Shown: positions 1 through 7,235 of the stretch, in pieces
How positions within the stretch are numbered: position 1 is the stretch's first letter
How the letters are laid out: every line of letters begins with the position of its first letter
Origin: DASQGA01 sp035535315
GTDB taxonomy: Bacteria; Actinomycetota; Thermoleophilia; Gaiellales; Gaiellaceae
Reading direction: 5' to 3'
DNA length: 31,144 nt
Assembly: GCA_035535315.1 (NCBI GenBank)
Contig: DATLQD010000169.1
Span: 1 to 31,144, forward strand
The notes under the pieces: model-generated
The model's database searches: none
The model's input: the letters and a program-made list of their open reading frames with translations, nothing else
What the model was told of the DNA's origin: nothing
Made by a program: the position numbers and the translations under genes

Positions 1-1370
1 AAGCGCTCGTAGAGCTCTCCGCGGCCACCCAGCGAGGAGCCGACGAAGTCCCAGGCGAGCCGGAAGGCACGCACACGCTTCTCCGCACCCGCATTCCGCC
101 CCTGGAAGTACTTGTCGATGTAGGGACGAATCTCCGCGCTCTCGAAGTCAGCCTTCGAAGGCGTCGCCATGAACCCACCGCCGCCGATCAGCTGGATGAG
201 CTCCATCGTTCGCGGAACCCACTTCGGCATCAGACCGCGAAGCGCGACGAACGAGCGCTCGTCCGGGACCCAGTCGTCCACCCCCTCGGCCTGGAAGGAG
301 CCGGCCTCGGCGGCGATCACGCCGGCCCGGGTCATCTCCTCCATCGACCAGATCTCTCCGAGCTTCTCCTGCACGTGGTCGAAGGCGTTCACGCCGGTAA
401 GGTCGGCGAGGGTGTGGGCCAGCCCGAAGGAGAACTCGAGCTTCGACCAGGCGCGCGTCATGGCCTGGTGGATGATGTGGGCGCGCCAGTGCGAGTCCGT
501 GATGACCTCGCTGTGGAGCTTCGCGTCCCCGTCGAGGAAGATCCGGTCGCGCGGGATCTCTACGTCGTCGAAGATGACGACGGCGTCCATCTCGTCGAAG
601 CGCGTCGAGAGCGGGTAGTCCCACGGATCGCGTTGAACCGAGTACGAGTCCCGGCAGATGAACTTGAGGCCGGGAGTCGACATGGGAATCGAGAAGCAGA
701 TCGCGTACTTGCTGTCCTGAAGCCGGAGGTCCGAGCCCGGATAGACGGCCAGCTCGTCCGCGAAGGGCGCAAGCGTGGCGAGCATGCGCGCCCCCCGAAC
801 GAGGATCCCGCTCTCGGTGTCCTCGACCTTGTGTAGCGAGACCTCGCCCGCCGCCTGCTCCGCCTCAGCGACAGAGCGGTCGACCTGGGGGTTGATGAGC
901 GTGTGCGTCAACGAGAGGTCGTTGTCCCGCATGAACTTCTGGAACTCGACGATGTTGCGCGAGCCTTCCTCGTTCCCTGAGCGCGCCCAGACGTCTGCGC
1001 GGGCGGCAAAGCACGCGAACGTGTAGTTCAGGTAGTCGGGCGTTCGGCCCATCATCCCCACCGTCGCGTCCGCGATCCGTTTCGAAGCGACGCGGCGGCG
1101 CTCGAGATCCTCACGAGTCTTCGGCTGGATGTGCGTCACGTTCACGGGCTGCCCAGTGTCCGGCGAGTCCATGAGGAACGTCTCCGGATCCTCATGCTGC
1201 AGGTCGAAGAGCCGCGACAGCGACTGCGCCGCACCCTCGAGCTTGGGATGAACCGAGGGGTCGGTGACCTTCTCGCCCTCGAGCCAGACCTCTCGCTCGT
1301 CGCTTCGGAGCCCCTCGAGATACTGCTCCCCAGTTCGTGCGCCTGTGGTCTTGCCGGTGTCGATCGCCAT
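1..1370 (-). CDS. HpaB-family FADH2-dependent hydroxylase (4-hydroxyphenylacetate 3-monooxygenase type), 3' end cut by window
   Basis: Reading in from the right, the frame opens MAIDTGKTTGARTGEQYLEG and stays open to base 1, so about 456 residues are present and the last few tens are missing. The family (HpaB/PvcC large component) hydroxylates phenols ortho to the hydroxyl using reduced FAD from a separate reductase. Seen: the family N-terminal block (YLEGLRSDEREVWLEGEKV), the GRTPDYLN block, and a Gln-Arg-Asp-Pro stretch followed by DEMDAVVIFDDVEIPRDRIF, typical of the acyl-CoA-dehydrogenase-like core. The ATG at 1370 has a strong Shine-Dalgarno AGGAGG (1381-1386) lying in the last codons of the upstream aldehyde dehydrogenase, whose stop is only 4 bp away, so the two are in one operon. 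No HpaC-type flavin reductase is in the window. The substrate could be 4-hydroxyphenylacetate or another phenol; the family also contains 4-hydroxybutyryl-CoA dehydratases, but those have iron-sulfur ligands I do not see. Confidence 0.85.
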   Translation of the reverse strand, partial: MAIDTGKTTGARTGEQYLEGLRSDEREVWLEGEKVTDPSVHPKLEGAAQSLSRLFDLQHEDPETFLMDSPDTGQPVNVTHIQPKTREDLERRRVASKRIADATVGMMGRTPDYLNYTFACFAARADVWARSGNEEGSRNIVEFQKFMRDNDLSLTHTLINPQVDRSVAEAEQAAGEVSLHKVEDTESGILVRGARMLATLAPFADELAVYPGSDLRLQDSKYAICFSIPMSTPGLKFICRDSYSVQRDPWDYPLSTRFDEMDAVVIFDDVEIPRDRIFLDGDAKLHSEVITDSHWRAHIIHQAMTRAWSKLEFSFGLAHTLADLTGVNAFDHVQEKLGEIWSMEEMTRAGVIAAEAGSFQAEGVDDWVPDERSFVALRGLMPKWVPRTMELIQLIGGGGFMATPSKADFESAEIRPYIDKYFQGRNAGAEKRVRAFRLAWDFVGSSLGGRGELYER

Positions 1371-1374
1371 CGTG

Positions 1375-2826
1375 TTAGAGCCTCCTGGCCACGGTCTTCA
1401 CGTCTGCATAAAAGTCGAAGCTGTGCTCGCCGCCCTCACGGCCGACGCCCGAGTGCTTCGCGCCACCGAAGGGCGCGGAGAGGTCACGGACGTAGAAGCA
1501 GTTCACCCAGGTCGTTCCCGCTACGAGCCGTTCTCCCAGCCGGTCGATCCGGGCCGCGTCCTCGGTGAAAAGCGTGGCGGCGAGCCCGAACTCCGTGTCG
1601 TTTGCAAGCGCGACCGCCTCGTCCTCCTCACCGAAGGTCTGGAGCGTCAGCACGGGGCCGAAGACCTCTTGCTGGACGACCTCCATGTCCTGGCGGACAT
1701 CGGTGAAGAGAGTCGGCTCGTAGTAGAGGCCGCCGAGCTCCGGCGATACCTGCGCCCCGATCACCGGCGTCGCGCCGTCGGCGATCGCCCGCTGGACGAA
1801 GCCGTCTACCCGCTCCAGGTGCTCGCGCGTGATCAGGGGCCCGATGTCGGTGTCGGGCTCGCGCGGATCGCCGAGCTTGCGGTGGGACACTCCCTCGAGG
1901 AAGCGCTCGGTGAACTCGTCGGCGACGGATTGCTCGACGAGGAGGCGCGTCCCGGCGAGGCAGATCTGGCCCGCATGGTCGTACTGATAGGTCGCCTTCT
2001 CGACAGCTGCGTCGAGATCGGCATCGGCGAAGACGAGGAACGGCGATTTGCCGCCGAGCTCGAAGGAGACGGAGACGATGTTCTCGGCGGCGGCTTTCCC
2101 GATCAGCCTGGCGGTGTCGACCGACCCCGTGAACGAGATGCGGCTGATGCCAGGGTGGGCGACGAGCGCTGCACCCGCCTCCTCCCCGATTCCCTGCACG
2201 ACGTTGAGGACGCCCGGCGCCAGGCCAGCCTCCGCCGCGAAGTCGGCGAGGAGCGAGCAGGTGAGAGGCGCCCACTCGGGTGGCTTCAGGACTGCGGTGC
2301 ATCCGGCCGCGAGCGCCGGGCCGACCTTCCAGGTCGAGAGCATGAGGGGCGCGTTCCAGGGCGTGATCAGCGCTGCGACGCCAGACGGGTCGTGGCGGAC
2401 GCGGTTTTCGACCCCGTTTGCCTCCCAGGTGCGCCCGTCCAAATCGAGCGCCAGCTGGGCAAAGAAGCGAATGTTCAAGGCGCCGCGCTTCATGACGCGG
2501 AGCCGCGAGGCCTCGAGAAGCGAGCCGTTGTCGAGCGTCTCGACGGCAGCCAGCGTCTCGACGTTCTCCTCGATCAGGTCAGCAAGCCGGAAGAGGTGCT
2601 CTGCCCGACCTTCGGGGCCAAGAGCGGCCCAGGCGGGAAACGCCTGGCGCCCCGCCTCGACGGCCGCTTCTACTTCTGCACGACCGCCACGGGCAATGTC
2701 GGCGAGAGGACTCTCGTCGATCGGCGAGAGGTCGGCGAATGTCTCCGCCGAGCCGACCCGCTCACCACCGATGAAATGGTCGGGCGAAACCTCAACGCCG
2801 GCGACGGTTGCCGTGGCGGTACTCAC
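1375..2826 (-). CDS. NAD(P)-dependent aldehyde dehydrogenase (HpaE/semialdehyde-dehydrogenase type)
   Basis: A full-length ALDH of 483 residues from the GTG at 2826. Seen: the ITPWNAP cofactor block, FTGS, the general-base Glu256 in FELGGKSP, the catalytic Cys289 in GQICLAGTR and the C-terminal FGGAKHSGVGREGG block. In the hpa pathway the equivalent enzyme oxidises 5-carboxymethyl-2-hydroxymuconate semialdehyde, the ring-cleavage product, and its position between an FAH-family gene and an HpaB-family gene fits that role; this is inference. The frame is open further upstream (to 2982), but that extension is Arg/Pro-rich and unlike ALDH N-termini, and 2826 gives the usual family length. The start is unusual in sitting directly behind a 16-bp perfect palindrome. 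A 112-bp gap separates it from the preceding FAH gene, the largest within this operon. It stops 4 bp before the HpaB-family start. Confidence 0.88.
   Translation of the reverse strand: MSTATATVAGVEVSPDHFIGGERVGSAETFADLSPIDESPLADIARGGRAEVEAAVEAGRQAFPAWAALGPEGRAEHLFRLADLIEENVETLAAVETLDNGSLLEASRLRVMKRGALNIRFFAQLALDLDGRTWEANGVENRVRHDPSGVAALITPWNAPLMLSTWKVGPALAAGCTAVLKPPEWAPLTCSLLADFAAEAGLAPGVLNVVQGIGEEAGAALVAHPGISRISFTGSVDTARLIGKAAAENIVSVSFELGGKSPFLVFADADLDAAVEKATYQYDHAGQICLAGTRLLVEQSVADEFTERFLEGVSHRKLGDPREPDTDIGPLITREHLERVDGFVQRAIADGATPVIGAQVSPELGGLYYEPTLFTDVRQDMEVVQQEVFGPVLTLQTFGEEDEAVALANDTEFGLAATLFTEDAARIDRLGERLVAGTTWVNCFYVRDLSAPFGGAKHSGVGREGGEHSFDFYADVKTVARRL
1381..1386 (-). promoter_or_regulatory. 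Shine-Dalgarno site of the HpaB-family gene
   Basis: AGGAGG on the minus strand, 10 nt before the ATG at 1370. It lies inside the final Arg-Arg codons of the preceding aldehyde dehydrogenase and fixes the HpaB start. Confidence 0.6.
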
Positions 2827-2828
2827 AT

Positions 2829-2844
2829 CCCCACCCGGGTGGGG
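2829..2844. repeat. Perfect 16-bp palindrome at the ALDH ribosome-binding region
   Basis: CCCCACCCGGGTGGGG is fully self-complementary and ends 2 nt before the GTG start of the minus-strand ALDH gene. On the mRNA its right half (GGGUGGGG) is the only purine-rich stretch that could act as ribosome-binding site, so a 6-bp stem with a CCGG loop would hide it. It may instead be a protein-binding site. A second short palindrome, CCAAATTTGG, lies at 2922-2931 just after the FAH stop codon. Confidence 0.6.
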
Positions 2845-2938
2845 AATGGCCGACCCGCCACCCGCTTCGAGCCTACGCCGGCAGAGCTCACCTGTGTGTG
2901 ACGATCCGTGCCGCTTTCGCGCCAAATTTGGGGGCGAC

Positions 2939-3661
2939 TCACGCGGTCTCCTCCGGAACGGCCAGGGCGACGTGACGGGCATTCGGAGAGTCCTCCGGCT
3001 GGGCCCCTACCGCCGCCAGGTCGTCCTTGGCCTCGACGATGCGGTTTGAGAGTCGACCGATTCCTTCCACCTCAACCTCGACCACGTCGCCGGGCTCGAC
3101 CGGACGCGAGTTCGCCGGCGTGCCGGTGAGCAGGATGTCGCCCTCCTCGAGCGTGATGAGCCGGGAGAGATCCGCGAGCATGTAGGCGAACGAGAAGAGC
3201 AGCCCCGCCGTGTTTCCCTCCTGCACGACTTCACCGTTCACGAGCGTTGTGAGGGCGAGATCGGTCGCGTCGAGATCGCCCGCGTCGATGAGCTCGGGGC
3301 CGATCGGGCAGAAGCCATCCTGCCCCTTCACACGCAGCATCGAGCCTCGGTCAGCGTGTCGGAAGTCGTGCACACCAAAGTCGTTCGCTACCGAGTACGC
3401 GCCGACGTAATCGAGGGCCTCGTCCTCAGGCACGCGCTTTGCTCGCCGCCCCACGATCAGCGCCACCTCGCCCTCGTAGTTGAGATAACGGCATCCGCGC
3501 GGCCGAACCACCTCGTCACCGTGGCGCGCGAGCGTGTTGAGCGGCTTCAGGAAGTACGAGGGATACTCGGGCGTCTTCGCGGCGTACTCCTCGACTCGGC
3601 TCGCGTAGTTCAGATGCACGGCGACGATCTTCGTAGGCTGCAGCTCAACCGGCCGCTTCAC
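2939..3661 (-). CDS. Fumarylacetoacetate hydrolase (FAH) family enzyme, HpaG/HpcE-like
   Basis: A 240-residue protein with the single-domain FAH fold. Seen: the metal-binding ExE in NYEGEVALIVGR, the VANDFGVHDF block carrying the third acidic ligand, the KGQDGFCPIGPEL block, and the LLTGTPANSRPVEPGDVVEVEVEGIGRL tail (quoted in part: TGTPA and PGDVVEVE). Members hydrolyse, decarboxylate, isomerise or hydrate products of aromatic ring cleavage; HpaG and HpaH of the homoprotocatechuate route are close relatives. The GTG start overlaps the stop of the upstream decarboxylase-like gene by 4 bp (GTGA), which points to translational coupling. Given its neighbours it most likely acts on the acyclic product after semialdehyde oxidation, but hydrolase, decarboxylase and hydratase activities cannot be told apart from the sequence. 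Confidence 0.88.
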   Translation of the reverse strand: MKRPVELQPTKIVAVHLNYASRVEEYAAKTPEYPSYFLKPLNTLARHGDEVVRPRGCRYLNYEGEVALIVGRRAKRVPEDEALDYVGAYSVANDFGVHDFRHADRGSMLRVKGQDGFCPIGPELIDAGDLDATDLALTTLVNGEVVQEGNTAGLLFSFAYMLADLSRLITLEEGDILLTGTPANSRPVEPGDVVEVEVEGIGRLSNRIVEAKDDLAAVGAQPEDSPNARHVALAVPEETA

Positions 3662-4461
3662 TCGACGCGCCTCCCACCGTCGACCGTGTAGCCGAAGCTG
3701 AACCAGAAACCCTTCCCGACCTCCACGGGCGCGAGCAGCGACAGCTCGTCGGCCGGGGATTCGAAGAACCGAAGCGTGGCATCCCCTTCCCAGATCGTCG
3801 AGATCTCGCGGTCATCCCCGCCCGCCCAGACGTGCTCGTCGAGCGGCCTCGCACCCTTCTCCCACTCCGGGAAATAGCGCGTGTTGAGAAGCGGAGGCGA
3901 GTTGACGGTCGGACCCTCCGTCGACTCGCCGCTGAGCGTCACGGTCGCCTCTGCAAGGCGCCTGTCCGCCGCGGCAAGCGTCGCGCCGAAGCGGCCGCCG
4001 GGCGCGAGACGGGGCCCTGCCTTCCCGACCGTGACGGGCTTCGTCATCCAGATCGAGCCCGGCTTCTTCGGAAAGCCTTGAATGAGGCCGCGCACGAGCG
4101 GCATGCCCTGATCGACCCACATGAAGGGGCAACGGGTCACCGCCTCGCCGCGGTGCTCGGCGGCAAGCACGACGAAGAACTCCTTGTACTGGGCGCGCAC
4201 CGGGTCGAGGAGCTCCTCGAACGAGTCTGAGCATGACTGCCAGTCGACGAAGATTGCGGCCGCGGCGCCGATATCAGGCCCCGGGTCGAGCTCGGGTGGC
4301 AGAAGCGCGCGCGCTGCCTCCGGCTCGGCGCTGTACTCCACGATCAGAAAGTCGCCCGAGTAGTGCCAGGGAGGCGCTGGAACGAGGGAGGAACGCCCGG
4401 TCTCCGTCTGCGGAAGCGAATATCCCTCGAGCTTCGCCTTTGCTGCCTGGTCTACGCTCAT
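3658..4461 (-). CDS. Acetoacetate decarboxylase (ADC) superfamily protein
   Basis: A 267-residue protein. The block LIQGFPKKPGSIWM contains the adjacent lysines 132 and 133, matching the Schiff-base lysine pair of clostridial acetoacetate decarboxylase (Lys115-Lys116), so a Schiff-base mechanism is likely kept. The ADC superfamily includes decarboxylases, aldolase/dehydratases and lyases acting on beta-keto and pyruvyl substrates. It is the first gene of the operon leading into FAH, ALDH and HpaB-family genes, so it probably handles a keto-acid intermediate of the same pathway rather than acetoacetate from solvent production. The ATG at 4461 has an AGGAGG 4 nt upstream. A longer in-frame opening exists but lies across the neighbouring promoter region and was not used. 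Divergent from the SDR gene across 77 bp. Confidence 0.8.
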   Translation of the reverse strand: MSVDQAAKAKLEGYSLPQTETGRSSLVPAPPWHYSGDFLIVEYSAEPEAARALLPPELDPGPDIGAAAAIFVDWQSCSDSFEELLDPVRAQYKEFFVVLAAEHRGEAVTRCPFMWVDQGMPLVRGLIQGFPKKPGSIWMTKPVTVGKAGPRLAPGGRFGATLAAADRRLAEATVTLSGESTEGPTVNSPPLLNTRYFPEWEKGARPLDEHVWAGGDDREISTIWEGDATLRFFESPADELSLLAPVEVGKGFWFSFGYTVDGGRRVE

Positions 4462-4525
4462 GAGCCCTCCTCGAACCGTTCGCGTCCCCGGCAGCCTACC
4501 CCTCGTCACCCACCCGGAACTTGGA

Positions 4526-4531
4526 TACAGT
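4526..4531 (+). promoter_or_regulatory. Candidate -10 box for a leaderless SDR-GntR transcript
   Basis: TACAGT ends 7 nt before the ATG at 4539, the spacing expected if transcription begins at or next to the start codon. No Shine-Dalgarno sequence precedes the ATG. Confidence 0.5.
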
Positions 4532-4534
4532 ATA
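4529..4534 (-). promoter_or_regulatory. Candidate -10 box of the ADC-FAH-ALDH-HpaB operon
   Basis: TATACT on the minus strand. Transcription would start near 4522, giving a leader of about 60 nt that carries the Shine-Dalgarno site at 4466-4471. It overlaps the -10 box of the divergent SDR gene. No clear -35 box was found. Confidence 0.45.
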
Positions 4535-4538
4535 CGGA

Positions 4539-5297
4539 ATGCGATTGGCGGGCCAGGTCGCTCTAGTGACCGGTGGTGGTACCGGTATCGGCGGCGCCGT
4601 CGTCCGGCGCTTCGTTGCCGAAGGCGCATCCGTGGTCGCAACGGGACGAAGGGCCGAGCCCCTCGAAGCAGTCGCCGAGGAGACCGGGGCCGTCACCGTT
4701 CGTGGCGACGTCGCGGACGAGGCTCACGTCAGGCAAGCGGTTGGAACCACCGTGGAGCGTTTCGGCGGGCTCGACATCGTCGTCAACAATGCTGGGATCG
4801 CCTGGGGGAACTGGCAGCAGACCCTGGACGCGAACCTGACAGGAGCAAAGGTCGTATGCAGTGAGGCGCTTCCGCATCTCGTCGAACGCCGGGGCTCCAT
4901 CGTCAACGTCGCTTCGGTTTCCGGCTACCTGGCGAGCGCGGGCAGCCCTGCATACTCCGTCAGCAAAGCAGGGCTCATCATGTTGACCCGTTCGCTCGCG
5001 TTGAACTACGGGCCGCGCGGGGTGCGAGTGAACGCGGTCTGCCCCGGCTGGGTCCGCACACCCATGGGCGATACCTCGATGGATGAGGTCGCCGAGCAGC
5101 AGGGAGTCGACCGGGAACGCGCGTATGAGCTCACCACCCGGTTCGTCCCGCTTTGTCGTGCGGGCGACCCGGACGAGATTGCCAGTGCCTGCCTCTTTCT
5201 CGCCTCACGCGAAGCCTCGTTCGTCACGGGTGCAAGCTTGGTAGTTGACGGAGGCGCGATGGTCGTGGACATCACGACGGCGCCGTTCGAGATATGA
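4539..5297 (+). CDS. Short-chain dehydrogenase/reductase (SDR)
   Basis: A 252-residue classical SDR. Seen: the Rossmann glycine motif TGGGTGIGG near residue 12, NNAG, the catalytic Ser (VASVSG), Tyr-x3-Lys (YSVSK), and the PGWVRTPM and VVDGG blocks. Such enzymes oxidise or reduce alcohol/ketone groups with NAD(P)H. The start was set at ATG 4539 because it begins right at the Rossmann strand (MRLAGQVALVTGG) and fits a leaderless promoter; an in-frame TTG at 4521 would cover the promoter. It shares an ATGA overlap with the following GntR gene, so both are one unit. A role as dehydrogenase for a hydroxyl-bearing intermediate of the neighbouring ring-degradation genes is likely but the substrate is unknown. 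Confidence 0.9.
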   Translation: MRLAGQVALVTGGGTGIGGAVVRRFVAEGASVVATGRRAEPLEAVAEETGAVTVRGDVADEAHVRQAVGTTVERFGGLDIVVNNAGIAWGNWQQTLDANLTGAKVVCSEALPHLVERRGSIVNVASVSGYLASAGSPAYSVSKAGLIMLTRSLALNYGPRGVRVNAVCPGWVRTPMGDTSMDEVAEQQGVDRERAYELTTRFVPLCRAGDPDEIASACLFLASREASFVTGASLVVDGGAMVVDITTAPFEI

Positions 5298-5950
5298 CCT
5301 CGGTCGCACCGATCGACACAGACAGCCTTGCCGATCGCGTCTACAGCCGGGTTCGAGCGCTGATTCTGAGCGGTGAGCTTTCCCCTGGGGAATCGCTCCG
5401 CCAGGAAGCGCTCGCGGAAGGACTGGGTACGTCGCGCACCCCGCTACGCGAGGCCCTCAACAGGCTCGCGTCCGAAGGACTGATCGAGCTACGGCCGCAT
5501 CGCAGTGCGGTCGTTGCGGCTTTCACGCAACGGGAGATCGAGGCCGACTACGAGGCCCGGCGCATCCTCGAGCCTGCAGCCGCACGACTTGCAGCCGAGC
5601 GGAGCCCTGCACCGACTGCACGCCGACTCGAGGCGGCGATCCGGGCTCAACGCCGCGCAGGGTCCGATCTCGACCGCCAGTTCGAAGCGAACCGGGAATT
5701 TCACGTGGGTCTGGTCGCGGGCGCCGAGAATCCCCATCTGACGCGCTTCGTGGAGTCCCTCTGGGGTGGCAGGATCGCGCCGATCTTCTACGCGCGACAG
5801 GCCCGCCGACCCGGACGCGTCAAGCGCGACCTCGAGGAACATGCGGAGATTGCGCGGCTGATCGCGGCAGGGGATGGCGCAGGGGCGGCACGGATGGTCG
5901 AGAAGCACCTCTCCTCTGCGCTCACGGAGCTGAGGACGAGCGCCAACTGA
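5294..5950 (+). CDS. GntR-family transcriptional regulator, FCD subfamily
   Basis: A 218-residue regulator: N-terminal winged helix (about residues 11-75, with SRTPLREALNRLASEGLIE as recognition-helix region) and an alpha-helical FCD effector domain. Histidines 137 (FH), 183 (EEH) and 205 (KH) are in the positions that bind a metal and the carboxylate effector in FCD proteins. Relatives such as VanR, PdhR and LldR respond to organic acids and aromatic acids. It overlaps the SDR gene by ATGA and lies next to two divergent catabolic operons, so it most likely represses them until the pathway substrate or an intermediate is bound. Candidate binding site: 4523-4535. Its 3' end overlaps the convergent DUF2218 gene by 29 bp. 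Confidence 0.9.
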   Translation: MTSVAPIDTDSLADRVYSRVRALILSGELSPGESLRQEALAEGLGTSRTPLREALNRLASEGLIELRPHRSAVVAAFTQREIEADYEARRILEPAAARLAAERSPAPTARRLEAAIRAQRRAGSDLDRQFEANREFHVGLVAGAENPHLTRFVESLWGGRIAPIFYARQARRPGRVKRDLEEHAEIARLIAAGDGAGAARMVEKHLSSALTELRTSAN

Positions 5951-6212
5951 TCTCGAGCTCTTCCCCTCGCGCAAACCTTTCCAGATGCGTGCGCGCAACT
6001 TCCTGGACACGTTCGAGCCCGACCTGATCCTCGGCGGACGCCCGCAGGCCGAGCACTCCGGCGCCCGGTTCGAGCTCGAACGTTCCGGTCGGGAGCCTCA
6101 CCCGGGTCATGGCACCCACTTGCTCCACTTCGACCTTGTGAGCGAAGTGTTTGGCCATCCGGAGGGCAAGTTCTTCCGCCTCGCCCGTTCGGACGACGGC
6201 GTCTGACCTCAC
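5922..6212 (-). CDS. DUF2218 family protein
   Basis: A 96-residue protein that I recognise as DUF2218 from its order of features: an alternating strand start (AVVRTGEAEELA), the KHFAHKVEVE signature near residues 19-28, a glycine-containing strand (RLPTGTFELEP), and a C-terminal helix HLERFARGEELEISW. The function of this family is not known to me; members are small, probably one-domain cytosolic proteins. Start: GTG at 6212 overlapping the stop of the upstream amidohydrolase gene (GTGA). The alternative, a longer frame starting at 6392, would run through the amidohydrolase coding region and is Arg-rich noise. It is the last gene of the P450-LigAB operon, and its end overlaps the convergent GntR gene by 29 bp. 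Its presence in a ring-cleavage operon is a lead to function. Confidence 0.75.
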   Translation of the reverse strand: MRSDAVVRTGEAEELALRMAKHFAHKVEVEQVGAMTRVRLPTGTFELEPGAGVLGLRASAEDQVGLERVQEVARTHLERFARGEELEISWRSSSAP

Positions 6213-7108
6213 GCGACGTCCAGGAGCTGACCTGGGTTGTCCGCGACCATCAGTCGCACGTCGTGTTCCCTCATGCCGCGGTCGAGCAGCTTCGCAACGA
6301 TCTTTCGGAACGAATCGGTTGGCAACGGGTTGTCCATCTGACCGAGGTCCGAGCCGAGGATCGAACGCTCGGCTCCAACCGCCTCGATCCACGCTGTGAG
6401 GGTGTCCAGATCCCAGTGGTAGAAGCTCGACTCATCGTCGTACATGCAGAGGGAGTGCTCGATCATGGCGCCTAGCTTGACCCAGCGCTTGCCGTCTTCG
6501 TGGCTCGCTTCGATGACAAAGTTCGGATGGTTGACGAGCAGACGTTGGACCCCGACCTCTCGGGCGGCCTCGAAAACCGCGGTGATCCGGTCGGGTGCCA
6601 TATGGCCTGAGGCCAGGATCGCGTCCGCATCCCGGATCGACTCGAGGATCTCGTAAACCTCGGGCCGCAGCTCCCCGCTCTCGGAAAGGACGTCGACCGG
6701 TTCCTCCGGCTTGAGGGCGACAGCTAGCTTGGGGAACTTGAGATTCGGGTGCTCGGCGTGATGGCGAATGTGCTGGGGCGACCCGATGGTGGGGAACCAG
6801 ACGATCCGACCTCCCATCTTGAGAGCGAGGTCGACCGCCTTCGGGTTGATACCACCGACCGGCCCGTTCAGTGCCACCCCGCCGAAGACCCGAACGCCAT
6901 TCCGGAGCGCACCCTGCGACTCTAGGGCGAGCACGTCTGTGACGGTCGAATGGTGGTGAGACTTGACCACGATCGCCGAGAACCCAGCCTCGCCGGCGAG
7001 CCGCGCCGCCTCGGCCGCGTCGATCCGCCGGGGAAGTGGAGAGGGCGCCGGGTGAACGTGCAGGTCGACGGCGCCCTCGAGGATCCGGGCGAGGCGGACG
7101 TCCGTCAT
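6209..7108 (-). CDS. DUF6282 family metal-dependent hydrolase (amidohydrolase superfamily)
   Basis: A 299-residue TIM-barrel metallohydrolase. Seen: the HxH of strand 1 in DLHVHPAPS (His17, His19), Lys49 followed by HHH (51-53), His169 in ASGHM, His194 in VNHP and Asp254 in LGSDLGQ, the full amidohydrolase-superfamily ligand set. I recognise it as the DUF6282 group; substrates are not established. Amidohydrolase-superfamily enzymes act in the protocatechuate-4,5 route (LigI lactonase, LigJ hydratase), so hydrolysis or hydration of the LigAB product is a reasonable idea, but it is not LigI or LigJ by sequence feel. Start: ATG 7108 with GGAGAT 6 nt upstream; the frame upstream is open to 7150 without a better start. 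A 127-bp gap separates it from ligB, the only real gap in this operon, so an internal promoter is possible. Confidence 0.75.
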   Translation of the reverse strand: MTDVRLARILEGAVDLHVHPAPSPLPRRIDAAEAARLAGEAGFSAIVVKSHHHSTVTDVLALESQGALRNGVRVFGGVALNGPVGGINPKAVDLALKMGGRIVWFPTIGSPQHIRHHAEHPNLKFPKLAVALKPEEPVDVLSESGELRPEVYEILESIRDADAILASGHMAPDRITAVFEAAREVGVQRLLVNHPNFVIEASHEDGKRWVKLGAMIEHSLCMYDDESSFYHWDLDTLTAWIEAVGAERSILGSDLGQMDNPLPTDSFRKIVAKLLDRGMREHDVRLMVADNPGQLLDVA

Positions 7109-7235
7109 CCGTGTATCTCCGTGACTCCCTGGGCCCAAAATAAGAGCCACGTGTGCGTTCTTCCGGAGTACGCTCGCGCGTGAGCAGGAGGGCGGGTCGG
7201 GACCCGAGATAGACGCGCGTGTACCCCCAACCCGC
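7109..7235. other. 127-bp intergenic gap inside the P450-LigAB operon
   Basis: No open frame of interest. It holds a small inverted repeat CGGGTC-GG-GACCCG (7193-7206) without a T-run on either strand, so not an obvious terminator, and a second imperfect one at 7172-7185. It may carry an internal promoter or RNA-processing site for the DUF6282-DUF2218 pair. Confidence 0.4.

Larger units (their letters stand above)
4523..4535. promoter_or_regulatory. Candidate operator for the GntR/FCD regulator
   Basis: GGATAC-A-GTATAC is an inverted repeat with one mismatch, in the 77-bp gap between two divergent catabolic units and covering both candidate -10 boxes. FCD-type GntR regulators usually bind short AT-containing palindromes and usually sit beside their own gene, as here (GntR at 5294). 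Binding is inferred, not shown. Confidence 0.5.

Noticed and set aside
1264..2901. A 545-codon plus-strand frame opposite the aldehyde dehydrogenase
   Set aside because: The minus strand holds a complete ALDH with catalytic Glu and Cys in place; the plus frame shows no recognisable family and is its antisense shadow.
5922..6392. A 156-residue version of the DUF2218 protein
   Set aside because: The extra N-terminal 60 residues are antisense-phase reading of the amidohydrolase gene; the GTG at 6212 in a GTGA overlap matches the family N-terminus.
7193..7206. Terminator between ligB and the DUF6282 gene
   Set aside because: The stem is only 5-6 bp and no T-run follows on either strand.
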